Part shown: positions 55,029 to 64,000 of the stretch, one piece after another | Numbering within the stretch: the stretch's first letter is position 1 | How the letters are laid out: every line of letters starts with the position of its first letter | DNA from: DASXQK01 sp963757155 | GTDB taxonomy: Bacteria; Pseudomonadota; Alphaproteobacteria; Dongiales; Dongiaceae | Direction: 5' to 3' | Assembly: GCA_963757155.1 (NCBI GenBank) | Contig: CAVWQS010000028.1 | Coordinates: 124,001-188,000 of the forward strand | Length of the DNA stretch: 64,000 nt | Notes under the pieces: model-generated | The model's database searches: none | What the model saw: the letters and a program-made list of their open reading frames with translations, nothing else | Told to the model about the DNA's origin: nothing | Program-made: the position numbers and the translations under genes

Positions 55029-56924
55029 CTAGGGATAACCACAGCTCGCGTCGGCCAAGATCACGTCAGCAGCTTTCTCTCCAATCATGTAAATCGCGCT
55101 AACGATGAAGAAGCCGGGTATCTGCGGGAAAACCGAAGCATCGACCACACGCAAGCCCCGCGTTCCATGCACCCGGAAATCGCCGTTGAGAACGCCGCTT
55201 TGGTTCCGGGGACCGATGGCGCAGGAGCAGGAAGCGTGATGCCCCCAAGCATTCCGGGTGACGAAGTGCTCGAGATCCGGCTCCGCCACGACATCGTCCC
55301 CGGGCAGCGCCTCCTGGAGGATCAGCCCGTCCTTCTTCAGCCCTGCGGTCATCCGCCGCACGAATTTGATTCCGGCAATGATCGATGCGAGATCGCGTTT
55401 CCTGGTGTCGCTGCCCTCGCTGAAATAGTGGAAATTGACATCGGGGACGTCGCGCGGATCGGTGGAGCGAAGGCTGACCACGCCGCTGCGGTTCTCCGTA
55501 TGCGCTTTCAGCACGACCCAGGTGAGGTAATTGCGCCGCTCGGCGAAGGCCTTGGAATAGCCGGGGTAGTAGCCTCTGAAGTCGCCCAATATGGCGAAGC
55601 AGAAGAGGTCGGGCAGGGGACGTGCCGGGAGCGACCGCCGTATCACGGCAAGCACGGCGCCGTTGGTCGAATAGACACCGCGGCCCCTTTTCCACTGGGC
55701 GTATTGGGGATCGCCCTTCGCATAGCTGGCGCCCTTCAGCATGCTCCATTCCGGGAAGCTCATTTCATTGACCACACCGATCTCGTAGCGGTCCTGGAGA
55801 TTGCGTCCCACCCCCGGCAGATCGACCCGCAGGGGAATGCCGAGGCGGCTCAGCTCTGCCGCCGGCCCCACCCCCGACAGCATGAGGAGCTGCGGGGTAT
55901 TGAAGGCGCCGCCGGCGAGAATCACCTCGCGACCCGCCAGGACGCGCTTCGCCTCGCCGGGACCCGCGGCCGCGGGAATGCTGGCGCGGTAGAGCCGCTC
56001 GCCCTTCAGATACTCCACGCCAATGGCCCGATTGGAAGCGTCGAAGATCACCCGGCAGGCAAGCGCGCCCAGCTCGATGGTGAGCTTGCCATCCCGCTTT
56101 TGCGCGAGCTTTCGCAACCGGTCGCCGATGCCGTTTCTTACGTGATGGGCGGTTGCCAGCGGCATGAGGCGCAGCCCGACGGCATTCTCGCGGACCAGGC
56201 GCCAGTCGTTCGGGTCGGCCAGCCCCTCGCCCAGCCAGAGCAGCTGATCGAGCGGATCGCCCGCTTCCGCGAAGGCGCGGAGCGCCGATCGCCTCAGCAC
56301 CTGCTGCATGTCGGCATCGCCCAGGGCCGATCGGGGAATGGCCGTCTCGACGCGAAGCCATCCCTTCCAGCCATGGCGCGAGGGGTTGAGGCCGAGCCTA
56401 TGGAGCTGGCGATCGAGCCAGCGATAGCGGCAATCCTCGATCCGCTCGAAATAGCCGCGCATATTCGATGCGCGCCAGGATCGATCGCCCGTCAGCGCGG
56501 CGATCCGGTCCCAATCGTCATTATGCGGATAGACCGTGACCAAGGCATTATGAGTGGTGCAGCCCCCCAGCGCCCCGGCCCGGGGGTAGAAAACGCCGTC
56601 GACCGGCAGCCCCTCATATTCCGCCTGATATTTTGGATCGGCCTGCTGCAGCGCATCGGCCGCGTAGTGGCGCACGAAGAATTTCCAGGCCAGCGCCTCG
56701 TTTTCCGTGGCGAAGGCATGGAAGGCGGGGACGTCGTAGTCGTCCGGCAGGCGATTTCCCAGGGGATAAAGAGGATCGCCGCCCTGGAGCGCCTGGGGAT
56801 CGCCGCCGGCCTCGATGAGGAAGACCCGCATGCCGGCCTCGGCGAGGCGGGCGGCAACTGTCCCCCCGCCGGCGCCCGAGCCCACGACCACATAGTCGTA
56901 TGCCGGGTGATCCGTCACCGCCAT
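55029..56924 (-). CDS. GMC family flavoprotein oxidoreductase
   Basis: 631 aa. The FAD-binding site is VVVGSGAGGGTVAARLAE (residues 12-29), with GALGGCTTHNALV (about 117) and the second signature GGAFNTPQLLMLSGVGPAAE. The active-site His is in WGHHASCSCAIG (about 562-563). Family members oxidise alcohols or sugars. No signal peptide is present and no Tat-carrying small subunit gene lies nearby, unlike the known FAD-glucose dehydrogenase complexes, so its location is uncertain. It is flanked 11 and 36 bases away by a cytochrome and the patatin-like gene, which suggests that it passes electrons to the cytochromes. Confidence 0.9.
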   Translation of the reverse strand: MAVTDHPAYDYVVVGSGAGGGTVAARLAEAGMRVFLIEAGGDPQALQGGDPLYPLGNRLPDDYDVPAFHAFATENEALAWKFFVRHYAADALQQADPKYQAEYEGLPVDGVFYPRAGALGGCTTHNALVTVYPHNDDWDRIAALTGDRSWRASNMRGYFERIEDCRYRWLDRQLHRLGLNPSRHGWKGWLRVETAIPRSALGDADMQQVLRRSALRAFAEAGDPLDQLLWLGEGLADPNDWRLVRENAVGLRLMPLATAHHVRNGIGDRLRKLAQKRDGKLTIELGALACRVIFDASNRAIGVEYLKGERLYRASIPAAAGPGEAKRVLAGREVILAGGAFNTPQLLMLSGVGPAAELSRLGIPLRVDLPGVGRNLQDRYEIGVVNEMSFPEWSMLKGASYAKGDPQYAQWKRGRGVYSTNGAVLAVIRRSLPARPLPDLFCFAILGDFRGYYPGYSKAFAERRNYLTWVVLKAHTENRSGVVSLRSTDPRDVPDVNFHYFSEGSDTRKRDLASIIAGIKFVRRMTAGLKKDGLILQEALPGDDVVAEPDLEHFVTRNAWGHHASCSCAIGPRNQSGVLNGDFRVHGTRGLRVVDASVFPQIPGFFIVSAIYMIGEKAADVILADASCGYP

Positions 56925-56934
56925 CTCCCCTTGC

Positions 56935-58398
56935 CTACAATGTCTTCAGGAATTCGATCAGTGCGGTCTTGTCCGTCTCGGACAGATCGGTGCCATAGAG
57001 ATGCCCGCCATTGCCGTTTCCCCTGAGCGAGGTATCGAAGCGGAAGCCTTCGTCCTCGGCATCCCGGCTTGTGGCGCTGAAGCCGACATCCCTGAGATCG
57101 ACGAGATCGACGCCGCGATAGAAGACCTTCGGCCGTTGGTCGGGTGGCGCCAGAAGAGCGCGCAAGGTCGGGACCGAGCCATTGTGGAGATAGGGCGCCA
57201 GCAGCCAGACACCGAGCAGCGGCCGCGCGACGTAGCCCTGCGCCCCCTGGAGCTCGGCCTTTGGGGCGCCGAGCAGGCGCGTCAGGCCGTTCATGCGATC
57301 GGCATTGGCCTGCGAGAAAGTAAGGACATGCTCGGGATCGGTGCCGATCTCCGCCAGCGGAATGGCTGTCCCGACGCGGCTGCCTTTGCCGTCATGGCAG
57401 CCGGCGCATTGCGCGGCGTAGATCGCCTGGCCTTGGGCAGCCAGTGCCTTGTCGATGGGGGCAGGGAAGGGCGGCGGCGCCAAAGTGGAAATGAACGCGT
57501 CCGTCCATTGCGCCATATCCTCGAAGTCCTTGCCCGGAAGCGCGCCGGTCCCAAGCGCCGAGGTGGCGGTCACGGCATAGAGGGTCTTGGCTTCGCCGCC
57601 CCAATGCAGCAGCTGGCCGTTTCGCGCAGCCATGCCCCAGACCCCGGGAAAATCCGTATTGCCGACGCTGTGGTCCCAGGGGCTCTGGGTCAGGATGAAT
57701 TTGGGAAGATTGAAGGCATCGTCGCGACCCGGCCCCCAGGCCGGCCGATCGTTCATCCAGCCGAGTTGATCCTCGAGCAGATGGAGGGCCAGCCGCGTCT
57801 TCGGGATGAGGACCGTCGAATAGAGCAGCCAATCGATCCCCTCCAATTTGAATTGCAGGGCGATTTCGGGCATTAGCCGCTCAGGGGTGAAGCGCGCGTC
57901 ATGCGAGGCGGCGATCAGGAAGCGGATCAGACCCTGGATATTGGCCGTATGGGCCGGGCCGCCGACAGCAAAGCGCGGCGTGTCCTCTGCCTGGAGGCGA
58001 TAGCTCGTCGTATGGCAAAGCGCGCAGGTCACGGTGACCCGCTCAAAGCCGGTGCGCTTGATCGAGAGGCCGATGGGAAGCCGCTGGCCTTCCTCCCAGG
58101 AAAGCCCGAAGGCGCCATAGCCGCCAAATCCGGCCTTCTCAGGCCCGTAGCCCTCCGTGGCATAGCGCGCCACGAGATCGGGAAAGACCCGGGGCAGGAC
58201 CATGAAAATGGCATAGGGGATCCCCGCGACGGCGTCGCCGCCCAGCGAGCCGTATTCGAACCGCTGCGTGGCATCCGCGAAACTCTGATCCTCGCTCCTG
58301 AGGAATTTCCACCAGAAGAGCCCGATGCCTGCGACAGCGATGAGGAAAATCGCAGCCAGGGCGATCGCCAGATTTTTCCATTTCCTGGGTCGGGTCAT
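56935..58398 (-). CDS. Di-haem c-type cytochrome with N-terminal anchor
   Basis: 487 aa. A membrane anchor lies at residues 9-30 with a periplasmic remainder. Haem sites are CALCH (125-129) and CAGCH (331-335). It shares with its neighbour the segments SLGGDAVAGIPYAIF, FPGVWGMAARNGQLLHWGG, LLAPYLHNGSVPTLRALL and the end YGTDLSETDKTALIEFLKTL. The AGCHDGKGSR segment is that of a normal c-type domain; the fold resembles di-haem cytochrome c peroxidases. It lies 10-11 bases from the cytochrome and GMC genes, and so is probably made with them as one complex or chain. Confidence 0.87.
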   Translation of the reverse strand: MTRPRKWKNLAIALAAIFLIAVAGIGLFWWKFLRSEDQSFADATQRFEYGSLGGDAVAGIPYAIFMVLPRVFPDLVARYATEGYGPEKAGFGGYGAFGLSWEEGQRLPIGLSIKRTGFERVTVTCALCHTTSYRLQAEDTPRFAVGGPAHTANIQGLIRFLIAASHDARFTPERLMPEIALQFKLEGIDWLLYSTVLIPKTRLALHLLEDQLGWMNDRPAWGPGRDDAFNLPKFILTQSPWDHSVGNTDFPGVWGMAARNGQLLHWGGEAKTLYAVTATSALGTGALPGKDFEDMAQWTDAFISTLAPPPFPAPIDKALAAQGQAIYAAQCAGCHDGKGSRVGTAIPLAEIGTDPEHVLTFSQANADRMNGLTRLLGAPKAELQGAQGYVARPLLGVWLLAPYLHNGSVPTLRALLAPPDQRPKVFYRGVDLVDLRDVGFSATSRDAEDEGFRFDTSLRGNGNGGHLYGTDLSETDKTALIEFLKTL

Positions 58399-58407
58399 TT
58401 CGCTGCG

Positions 58408-59997
58408 CTAGAAGGTTTTCAGATATTCGACGATGGCGTCCTTGTCCTCCGGCGACAGGTCGGTTCCGTATTCCTTGCCTTCGTGACCGACATTGCTGTT
58501 GCCCGCCCATTTGCCGGGGACGCAGATATTGGCTTCCGGCGGGGTCTGCGCCGGAGGCTCGGCCGCGCAATTCTCGATGCAGCGCGTCTCGTAGCGGAAG
58601 AAGGCGATGCTCTTCTCCGAGGGCAGGCTCGACACGAAGCCGACCTTGTCGCGGTCGATCACGTCATATCCGCGATAGAAGAACGCCGGCCGCTTTGCCG
58701 CAGGCTCCAGCAGATCGCGCAGCGTCGGCACCGACCCATTGTGCAGATAGGGCGCTCGCAGCCAGATGCCGTCGAGCGGCATATTGGCGTAGCCGTCGGT
58801 CTTGCGGAAATGCCGGAAGCGCAGATCGGGGAATCCCGAGTAGAGATTGCCCTGCTCGGCCGCCAGGGCATGGGTGTAATTGTCGAGGCGGCAAGGATCG
58901 GTGCGGATATGGGCGATGGGCTCGACCTTGCCGACCCGCGCGCCAGTGAAGTCCGTGCCGGTCTTCCCATGGCAGGCGGCGCAAAAACTCTCGTAGAGAG
59001 GCTTGCCGCGCGCGGCCCGCGCCTGGTCGATGGCAAAGGGCCAGGGCGGCGGCTTGGCGCGCGTCTTCAGCCAGTCGGCAATGACGCTGAGCGACGCCCT
59101 GTCGAGCGTCGTGGGAACCGCGCCGGTGCCGAAGGCAGCACTTCGGTTGCGCTCCTCGACCGAATTGTTGTTGCCGTCCCAATGGAGCCACATCCCCTCT
59201 CGCTGCGCCTGATTCCAGACCGAGGGGAAATCCACGATCCCGATCATCTCCCGCTGCGGCACCAGATCCAGCGGCCAGTTCAACAGGGCCTTGGCGGGAT
59301 TGAAGGTGTCGAAACGGCCGGGTCCGGACTCGGGCTCATTGTCCAGGAAGCGGAAGCGGAAACGCGCGAAGATCAGCAACTCGCGCATGGCGGGGACCGC
59401 CACATATTGCAGCACCAGCCGGTCGAAGAGCGAATATTTCGCCCCGCTATCCTCGGCGGCCTGGATCACCTGCCAGGGATTGAAGCTTTCGTCGAGGGCG
59501 CAATCCGTGAGGGACTTCTCGAGCTTGCCCAGCTGCAGATGATTGGCCGGCATGCCCACCACCACGACCGGCTTGTCGGAGGGCTGGGCGCGATAGGTGC
59601 CGACATGGCAGGCGGCGCAGTTGAGGAAGATGCGATCGAAGCCCAGGCTGCGCCGGAGGGAGGTGCCGATCGGCCGGGTCATCCCGTCTTCATAGATGAA
59701 GCCGAGGGATTGCCAGCCCTCGCCCGGGAAATATTTCCGGCAGAGCTTCGGCAGTGCATTCCAGATTCCAATCGGGATGCCGGCCAGGCGGTCGCCGCCG
59801 GTCGAGCCGTATTTGAATTGCATGACCGGATTGTCGAAGAAGGCCTGCGGCTCATCGCGGCGATAGTCGTAATAGAGATAGCCCGCCGCCGCGAGAACCA
59901 GGATTGCGACCGCGCCCACGAGCCGGCAGCGCCACCGCCAGAGCCAGCAGGCGGCCCGGCACAAATGCCCGCCCAGCCGGCTGAGGAATTCTGCTCA
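58408..59997 (-). CDS. Di-haem c-type cytochrome with N-terminal anchor (probable 1-base insertion near the start)
   Basis: 518 aa in the open frame from TTG 59964. A membrane anchor lies near residues 14-32 and haem sites are CAACH (116-120) and CAACH (328-332). It shares with the previous gene STGGDRLAGIPIGIWNALPK, FPSVWNQAQREGMWLHWDGN, APYLHNGSVPTLRDLLEPAA and EYGTDLSPEDKDAIVEYLKT. The open frame has no good start. ATG 59997, in another frame, reads MSRI; removing one G of the pair at 59984-59985 would continue it as LSRLGGHLCRAACW, a natural start. I draw the gene to that ATG. It follows the 143-aa gene by 34 bases, as the second gene of the operon. Confidence 0.85.
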
Positions 59998-60031
59998 TGC
60001 CCGTCACTCGCGCGGTTGTCGCGCCCCGGGG

Positions 60032-60463
60032 CTAGAATTCCAGCAGGAAGTGGAACAACCGGCTGCGCTCCCAATAGACCTTGCCGAGATAGGTCTTCGG
60101 CTGAATGAGCCGGATCTCGTCCCGGATCCAATGCGCCACCATCGATGTCTCGGAATAGTCGAGAACGATGCATTCCTTCTGGTCGAACCAGCTCTCGCCT
60201 TTGTAGACCTTGGCAATGACCGCGCTGAGCCCGAAGGGAAGGATCATATTCTTCAGCACGCCCTTCTCGGCGTCGAAGATCTTGCCCTGCCAGGCGAAGT
60301 AATTGATGAGCTGCGCAATCGCGCTGGTGTAGGTCGTGCCGGGCGCGATGATGGCCGTGCCCTTGCCTTCGCCGCTGGGAATATCCCCCGCGGGGCTGGC
60401 GGTGAACAGCGCATCGAGCTCAGCGCCGGACATTTTCATGAGTGACTGCGCGTCATAGGCCAT
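60032..60463 (-). CDS. Unknown 143-aa protein heading the cytochrome/GMC operon
   Basis: 143 aa from ATG 60463 with ribosome site GGGGAGA. It begins MAYDAQSLMKMSGAELDALF and has GKGTAIIAPGTTYTSAIAQL, FAWQGKIFDAEKGVLKNMIL and CIVLDYSETSMVAHWIRDEI; it ends WERSRLFHFLLEF. It has no signal peptide or membrane segment and looks like a compact beta-rich lipid- or ligand-binding fold, but I recognise no family. It is likely the first gene transcribed, with the cytochromes behind it, so it may modify or deliver the substrate of that pathway. Confidence 0.7.
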   Translation of the reverse strand: MAYDAQSLMKMSGAELDALFTASPAGDIPSGEGKGTAIIAPGTTYTSAIAQLINYFAWQGKIFDAEKGVLKNMILPFGLSAVIAKVYKGESWFDQKECIVLDYSETSMVAHWIRDEIRLIQPKTYLGKVYWERSRLFHFLLEF

Positions 60464-60725
60464 GGCCGATCTCCCCGTTTGCCGCCGGACCACGCGCAAA
60501 GACCACGACCGGGCGGCTTGGCGATTCCCCCGGGAAGACCGTCGTCCGCTCCCTCGCGCGGTTGGCTGAAGCATCCCAGCTTCGCGCAAACGACAGGTTA
60601 ACGGCACGGCACGGCGCCGGGACGATGTCGCCGCCGCCCCGGAAGGCGTCGTCACGGGTTCGATACTCTGGCCTATCGCTCAGGGATTGCTGGGTTTTCC
60701 AGGTTTTAGAGGTAGACCGGACGGT

Positions 60726-62405
60726 CTAGAGATCGCCGCGATGGCCGAGCTGCCAGTCGTGAACCAGGCTCATCGCCTTGGCCGTGGCCTCGGGAGTCAT
60801 GTGGCTTCCGGCGGCGTCTCTCTTGCTGGTCGCCTTTCCGAGCGCGCTCGTCTCGCCCTGTGCCTCGGCAGCCAGCTCGAACCAGGCATAGGCTCTGACC
60901 CAATCCGGCATTCCGCCAGGGCCATCCTGATAGATTTCCCCGAGGTGGGTCAGTGCCACGGCGTCGCCCCTCTCCGCCGCCTCTTTCAGGTAATAGATCG
61001 CCAGCTCAGGCTCGCCGGTGCCGTGGAGGCCAAGGCCGGCCTTGTACATTTCCCCGAGCCGGCGCTGGGCATAGACTTGGCCGCCCTTGGCGGCTTGGGC
61101 ATACCAGTCGCGCGCGTCCTCATAGCTCTGCTCCGGCAGGCCGGCGCAATTATGCTTGTCGATATCGGGGTTGTAGAGATCGCCCAGGCTGTTTTGAGCG
61201 AGCGCGCTGCCTCTCCCGGCGGCGCGCCGATACCAGCTCGCGGCTTGGGCGCAATCCGGCTGATTATAGGGGCCTACCGAATATCCCATCTGGTAGATAT
61301 GGCCGATATAGAATTCGTCATAATCGTCGGTCGCCAGGCCGTGATGCTCGAACAGCCGGATCGCCTTGGCATACATGCTCATGGCCTCGGCATATTCCCG
61401 CTCATTCGCCTGTCTGTCGTCGCGGACGCTTTTGGTTCGCTTGAGATCGGCCAGATATACGTAGGCCATGCCATAGGCCGGCCATCCATTCTCCGGAATG
61501 TGGAACTCGTCGATCGCGTCCCGGTAGCTGACGGCGGCGCCGTTCCGGTCGCCCTTGCTCGAGAAAACCAGACCGCGGAGAAGCGCGGACCAAGGTTTGC
61601 AGGATGAATCATAGTCTTCGCAATATTGCGCGATCTCCGGGACCTTCGCTTGTTCGCGGCCCAAATAGTAGACGGCGAGGGCATAGGAATCCAAGGCGCG
61701 CACGGCCTGAATCGCGCCGGCCCTCAGGATGTCGTCCAGGGAGGAGGCACCTTGCGCGCTGCCGACCCCGGCCCCCGGCGACACGATATCGGAGAAGGGC
61801 CCGCCTTGGCTGCTTACTCTGAGGCGCAGGACCAGGCGCTTGTCGTCCTGCTCGATGATTTCGCCGCCGATCTCCGTCTCGCTCTCGCCGAAGGTACTTC
61901 GGAGGTAAGACAGGACCGACCGGAGAGAGAGGCCGAGCCCGGGCAGCTGCATGTCGATCTCGCCCAGCTCGGTATAGAAGGCTCTCGACTTCTTCAGGAA
62001 CGGCCGGCTGGCGATTTCATTCTGCCTGTTGATCAAGGCGATCTGATCGAGCAGGCGCTGCGACACGATGGTGGAGGTATACCCGTCGTCGGCAAGGCTC
62101 GCCGGAACCCCGATGGGTCGGATCACCACGACGTCGCGAAAGGTCTCTCGGATGATGGCGGCGGCGATCAGAATGAAGAGCAGGGTGATGACGGGGGCCA
62201 CGAGGTTGGTCAGGGGCGATTGAAGGATTCGCCACCCCATCCCGAACCAGCGGCTGGAGGCCGCCCGGGCGCTGCTTGCCTCCGGTTCGCCCAGGGGTCG
62301 TTCGCCCAGGGATTGATGGGCAAACTCCTCCTCGCGCCCGGAGCGTGCGTCCGGGAGATCGTCGCCGCTGGCAGGTGGCGCGATGTTGTTCATGCCGGGC
62401 GGCAA
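60726..62405 (-). CDS. Sel1-repeat/TPR-like membrane protein
   Basis: 559 aa from ATG 62405 (ATG 62393 alternative). One membrane segment lies near residues 67-87 (LVAPVITLLFILIAAAIIRE), so the N-terminal 65 residues are cytoplasmic and the rest periplasmic or the reverse. A middle domain (about 110-235) has no recognisable family. After residue 260, Sel1-like helical repeats follow: AASWYRRAAGRGSALAQNSL, ARDWYAQAAKGGQVYAQRRL, AIYYLKEAAERGDAVALTHL. Such repeats hold protein partners, often for envelope or secretion tasks. It is separated from the cytochrome operon by 262 bases without a gene. Confidence 0.8.
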   Translation of the reverse strand: MPPGMNNIAPPASGDDLPDARSGREEEFAHQSLGERPLGEPEASSARAASSRWFGMGWRILQSPLTNLVAPVITLLFILIAAAIIRETFRDVVVIRPIGVPASLADDGYTSTIVSQRLLDQIALINRQNEIASRPFLKKSRAFYTELGEIDMQLPGLGLSLRSVLSYLRSTFGESETEIGGEIIEQDDKRLVLRLRVSSQGGPFSDIVSPGAGVGSAQGASSLDDILRAGAIQAVRALDSYALAVYYLGREQAKVPEIAQYCEDYDSSCKPWSALLRGLVFSSKGDRNGAAVSYRDAIDEFHIPENGWPAYGMAYVYLADLKRTKSVRDDRQANEREYAEAMSMYAKAIRLFEHHGLATDDYDEFYIGHIYQMGYSVGPYNQPDCAQAASWYRRAAGRGSALAQNSLGDLYNPDIDKHNCAGLPEQSYEDARDWYAQAAKGGQVYAQRRLGEMYKAGLGLHGTGEPELAIYYLKEAAERGDAVALTHLGEIYQDGPGGMPDWVRAYAWFELAAEAQGETSALGKATSKRDAAGSHMTPEATAKAMSLVHDWQLGHRGDL

Positions 62406-62622
62406 TTGGGCGCTTCAGTTTGTAAATAAAGTATAAAATTCGACCGGCCTCGCCGACCGCAACGACGCGCTGTGGCAGAATCATTCTCGTTGGTTCAGCG
62501 ACAATTAAGCGTAGTATGACCACCATGCGCCTCCTCCACGCCGTCTGCTGAAACTGACTTGCTACGGCGTCGCGGTCTCCGCGGCTGCCGGCTGTTTTTC
62601 TGCCAATGACCGGGGGAAATCG

Positions 62623-64000
62623 GTGTCCGGGAGAATTCCGCAGCCGGGCAAGACTGAGCCCGGCCTATCCGGCGAACCGCCGGTGGGCCTCGGGGTAGCC
62701 CGTGTCGACCGCCGGCGCTTCTGCCTCGTGCTGATCAAGCCCTCGCATTACGACGACGACGGCTATGTCATTCAGTGGTACCGATCGGCAATCCCGTCCA
62801 ACTCCCTGGCGGTGCTCTACGGGCTCGCCAAGACCTGTGCCGAGCAGAAGGCCTTGGGCCCGGATATCGTGCTGGAGACCCACGGCTTCGACGAGACCAA
62901 CACGCGCATCGATGCCGCCCGGATCGCCGCCCTCATCGGGGCCGCCGATATGGGGCTGGTGATGCTGGTGGGGGTGCAGTCCAACCAGTTTCCCCGCGCG
63001 CTCGACATCGCCCGCCCGCTGCGCCAGCGCGGCATCATGGTGGGTATTGGCGGGTTCCATGTCTCCGGCACCATCGCCATGCTCGCCGAGCGCGATCCGG
63101 ATGTGCGCCGGGCGGAGGAGATGGGCGTCTTTCTCTTTGCGGGCGAAGCGGAAGAGGGGCGCCTGGAGCAGGTGCTGCGCGATGCCATCGATGGCCGCTT
63201 GCAGCCGCTCTACAACTTCATGAACGATTTGCCGAACCTCGAGGGCGTGCCCCCACCGGTCCTTCCGGCAGTCCGCATCAGGCGCACCGCCGGCGCACAT
63301 ACCAGCTTCGATGCCGGGCGGGGCTGCCCCTACCAATGCTCCTTCTGCACCATCATAAATGTGCAAGGGCGCAAATCGCGGCGTCGCTCGCCCGCCGATA
63401 TCGAGGCGATCGTGCGCGCCAATCTGGCCCAGGGCATCCATCGCTTCTTCATCACCGACGACAATTTCGCCCGTAACAAGGATTGGGAGCCGATCATCGA
63501 TCGCCTGATCCAGCTGCGCGAGAACGAGCACCTCAAGTTCAACTTCATCATCCAGGTGGACACGCTCTGCCACCGGATCCCGAATTTCATCGAGAAATGC
63601 GCCCGTGCCGGGGTCAAGCGCGTCTTCATCGGGCTGGAGAACATCAATCCCGAAAGCCTGATGGGCGCCAAGAAGCGCCAGAACAAGATCACCGAATACC
63701 GCAAGATGCTGCTGGCCTGGAAGAGCGTCGGCGCCATCACCTATTGCGGCTATATCCTCGGCTTTCCCAACGACACGATGGAGTCGATCCGACGCGATAT
63801 CGAGATCATCCAGCGCGAGCTGCCGGTCGACCTCTTGGAGTTCTTCCATCTGACACCCTTGCCGGGGTCGGAAGATCACAAGAAGCTCCATACGGCAGGG
63901 GTCGCGATGGACCCCGATATGAACAAATACGACCTCAATCATGTGACGACGGCCCATGCGCGCATGTCCCCGGCGGAATGCGAGGAGGCCTATGCGATGG
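62623..64000 (+). CDS. B12-binding radical SAM protein (5' part)
   Basis: The visible 459 codons show a cobalamin-binding domain (LIKPSHYDDDGYVIQWYRSA; later IMVGIGGFHVSGTIAML), then the radical SAM core with CPYQCSFC in FDAGRGCPYQCSFCTIIN, which holds the CX3CX2C cluster cysteines, and GVKRVFIGLENINPESLMGA. The gene runs off the right edge. GTG 62623 with GGGGG upstream is the best start I see; GTG 62683 is an alternative. Family members methylate or rearrange unactivated carbon in lipids, hopanoids or natural products. The substrate is unknown and no partner gene is in view. Confidence 0.85.
   Translation, partial: MSGRIPQPGKTEPGLSGEPPVGLGVARVDRRRFCLVLIKPSHYDDDGYVIQWYRSAIPSNSLAVLYGLAKTCAEQKALGPDIVLETHGFDETNTRIDAARIAALIGAADMGLVMLVGVQSNQFPRALDIARPLRQRGIMVGIGGFHVSGTIAMLAERDPDVRRAEEMGVFLFAGEAEEGRLEQVLRDAIDGRLQPLYNFMNDLPNLEGVPPPVLPAVRIRRTAGAHTSFDAGRGCPYQCSFCTIINVQGRKSRRRSPADIEAIVRANLAQGIHRFFITDDNFARNKDWEPIIDRLIQLRENEHLKFNFIIQVDTLCHRIPNFIEKCARAGVKRVFIGLENINPESLMGAKKRQNKITEYRKMLLAWKSVGAITYCGYILGFPNDTMESIRRDIEIIQRELPVDLLEFFHLTPLPGSEDHKKLHTAGVAMDPDMNKYDLNHVTTAHARMSPAECEEAYAM

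Noticed and set aside
62406..62622. Promoter boxes in the AT-rich stretch before the Sel1 gene (near 62420-62445)
   Set aside because: TATACT occurs on the minus strand, but no -35 box lies at a suitable distance, so I do not report a promoter.

Overview
This window is about 64 kb of a high-GC chromosome that looks like an alphaproteobacterium, probably near the Rhodospirillales (inference). The reasons are gene content and protein style: a long RNase E with an acidic insert and a GWW-type C-terminus, a two-domain cyclic beta-1,2-glucan synthase, Tat-exported solute-binding proteins, an S21 gene, and dispersed palindromes built on CCCGCTTTCGCGGG. No tRNA, rRNA, CRISPR array or transposase was seen.

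Layout. 1-6.8 kb: a secreted 1.7-kDa-residue-scale (about 1,700 aa) G8-domain protein on the minus strand, with a degraded second copy on its left; the duplication includes the upstream region. 7.6-13.1 kb: an ectoine-type ABC uptake operon (ehuBCDA-like) followed by a class V aminotransferase-fold enzyme and an M24 metallopeptidase-fold enzyme. 13.2-14.7 kb: rpsU, three small genes and GC-rich palindromes. 14.7-18.8 kb: a cyclopropane-fatty-acid-synthase-like methyltransferase, groEL/groES and two small genes. 19.3-28.1 kb: cyclic beta-1,2-glucan synthase, interrupted by one extra base. 28-36.6 kb: small genes, an operon for sugar-acid breakdown (SDR, 2-hydroxyacid dehydrogenase, KDPG aldolase, KDG kinase), a DsbA/ScsC-like protein, a gamma-glutamyltranspeptidase-like lipoprotein and an aminotransferase. 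36.7-40.6 kb: a thiamin-precursor ECF transporter operon (ykoFEDC type) behind a clear TPP riboswitch. 40.6-49.4 kb: housekeeping genes rne, an AmiC-type amidase, PBP1A, and prfB with its programmed frameshift. 49.5-60.5 kb: a minus-strand operon of three paralogous di-haem cytochromes, a GMC flavoprotein, a patatin-like protein built into a large membrane protein, and an unknown 143-aa protein. 60.7-64 kb: a Sel1-repeat membrane protein and the start of a B12-binding radical SAM protein.

The cytochrome/GMC/patatin operon is the most unusual system here. Its content suggests a membrane or envelope route in which a lipid or ester is hydrolysed, an alcohol is oxidised by the flavoprotein, and electrons or peroxide are handled by the di-haem proteins. 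That pathway is inference; the substrate is unknown.

A caution about the sequence itself: at least four otherwise intact genes (cfa-like, ndvB-like, and rne at two places) each need one base removed to read through, and a fifth (a cytochrome) probably does. Since rne is normally essential and the removal restores its PNPase-binding GWW end, these look more like sequencing or assembly insertions than real mutations.
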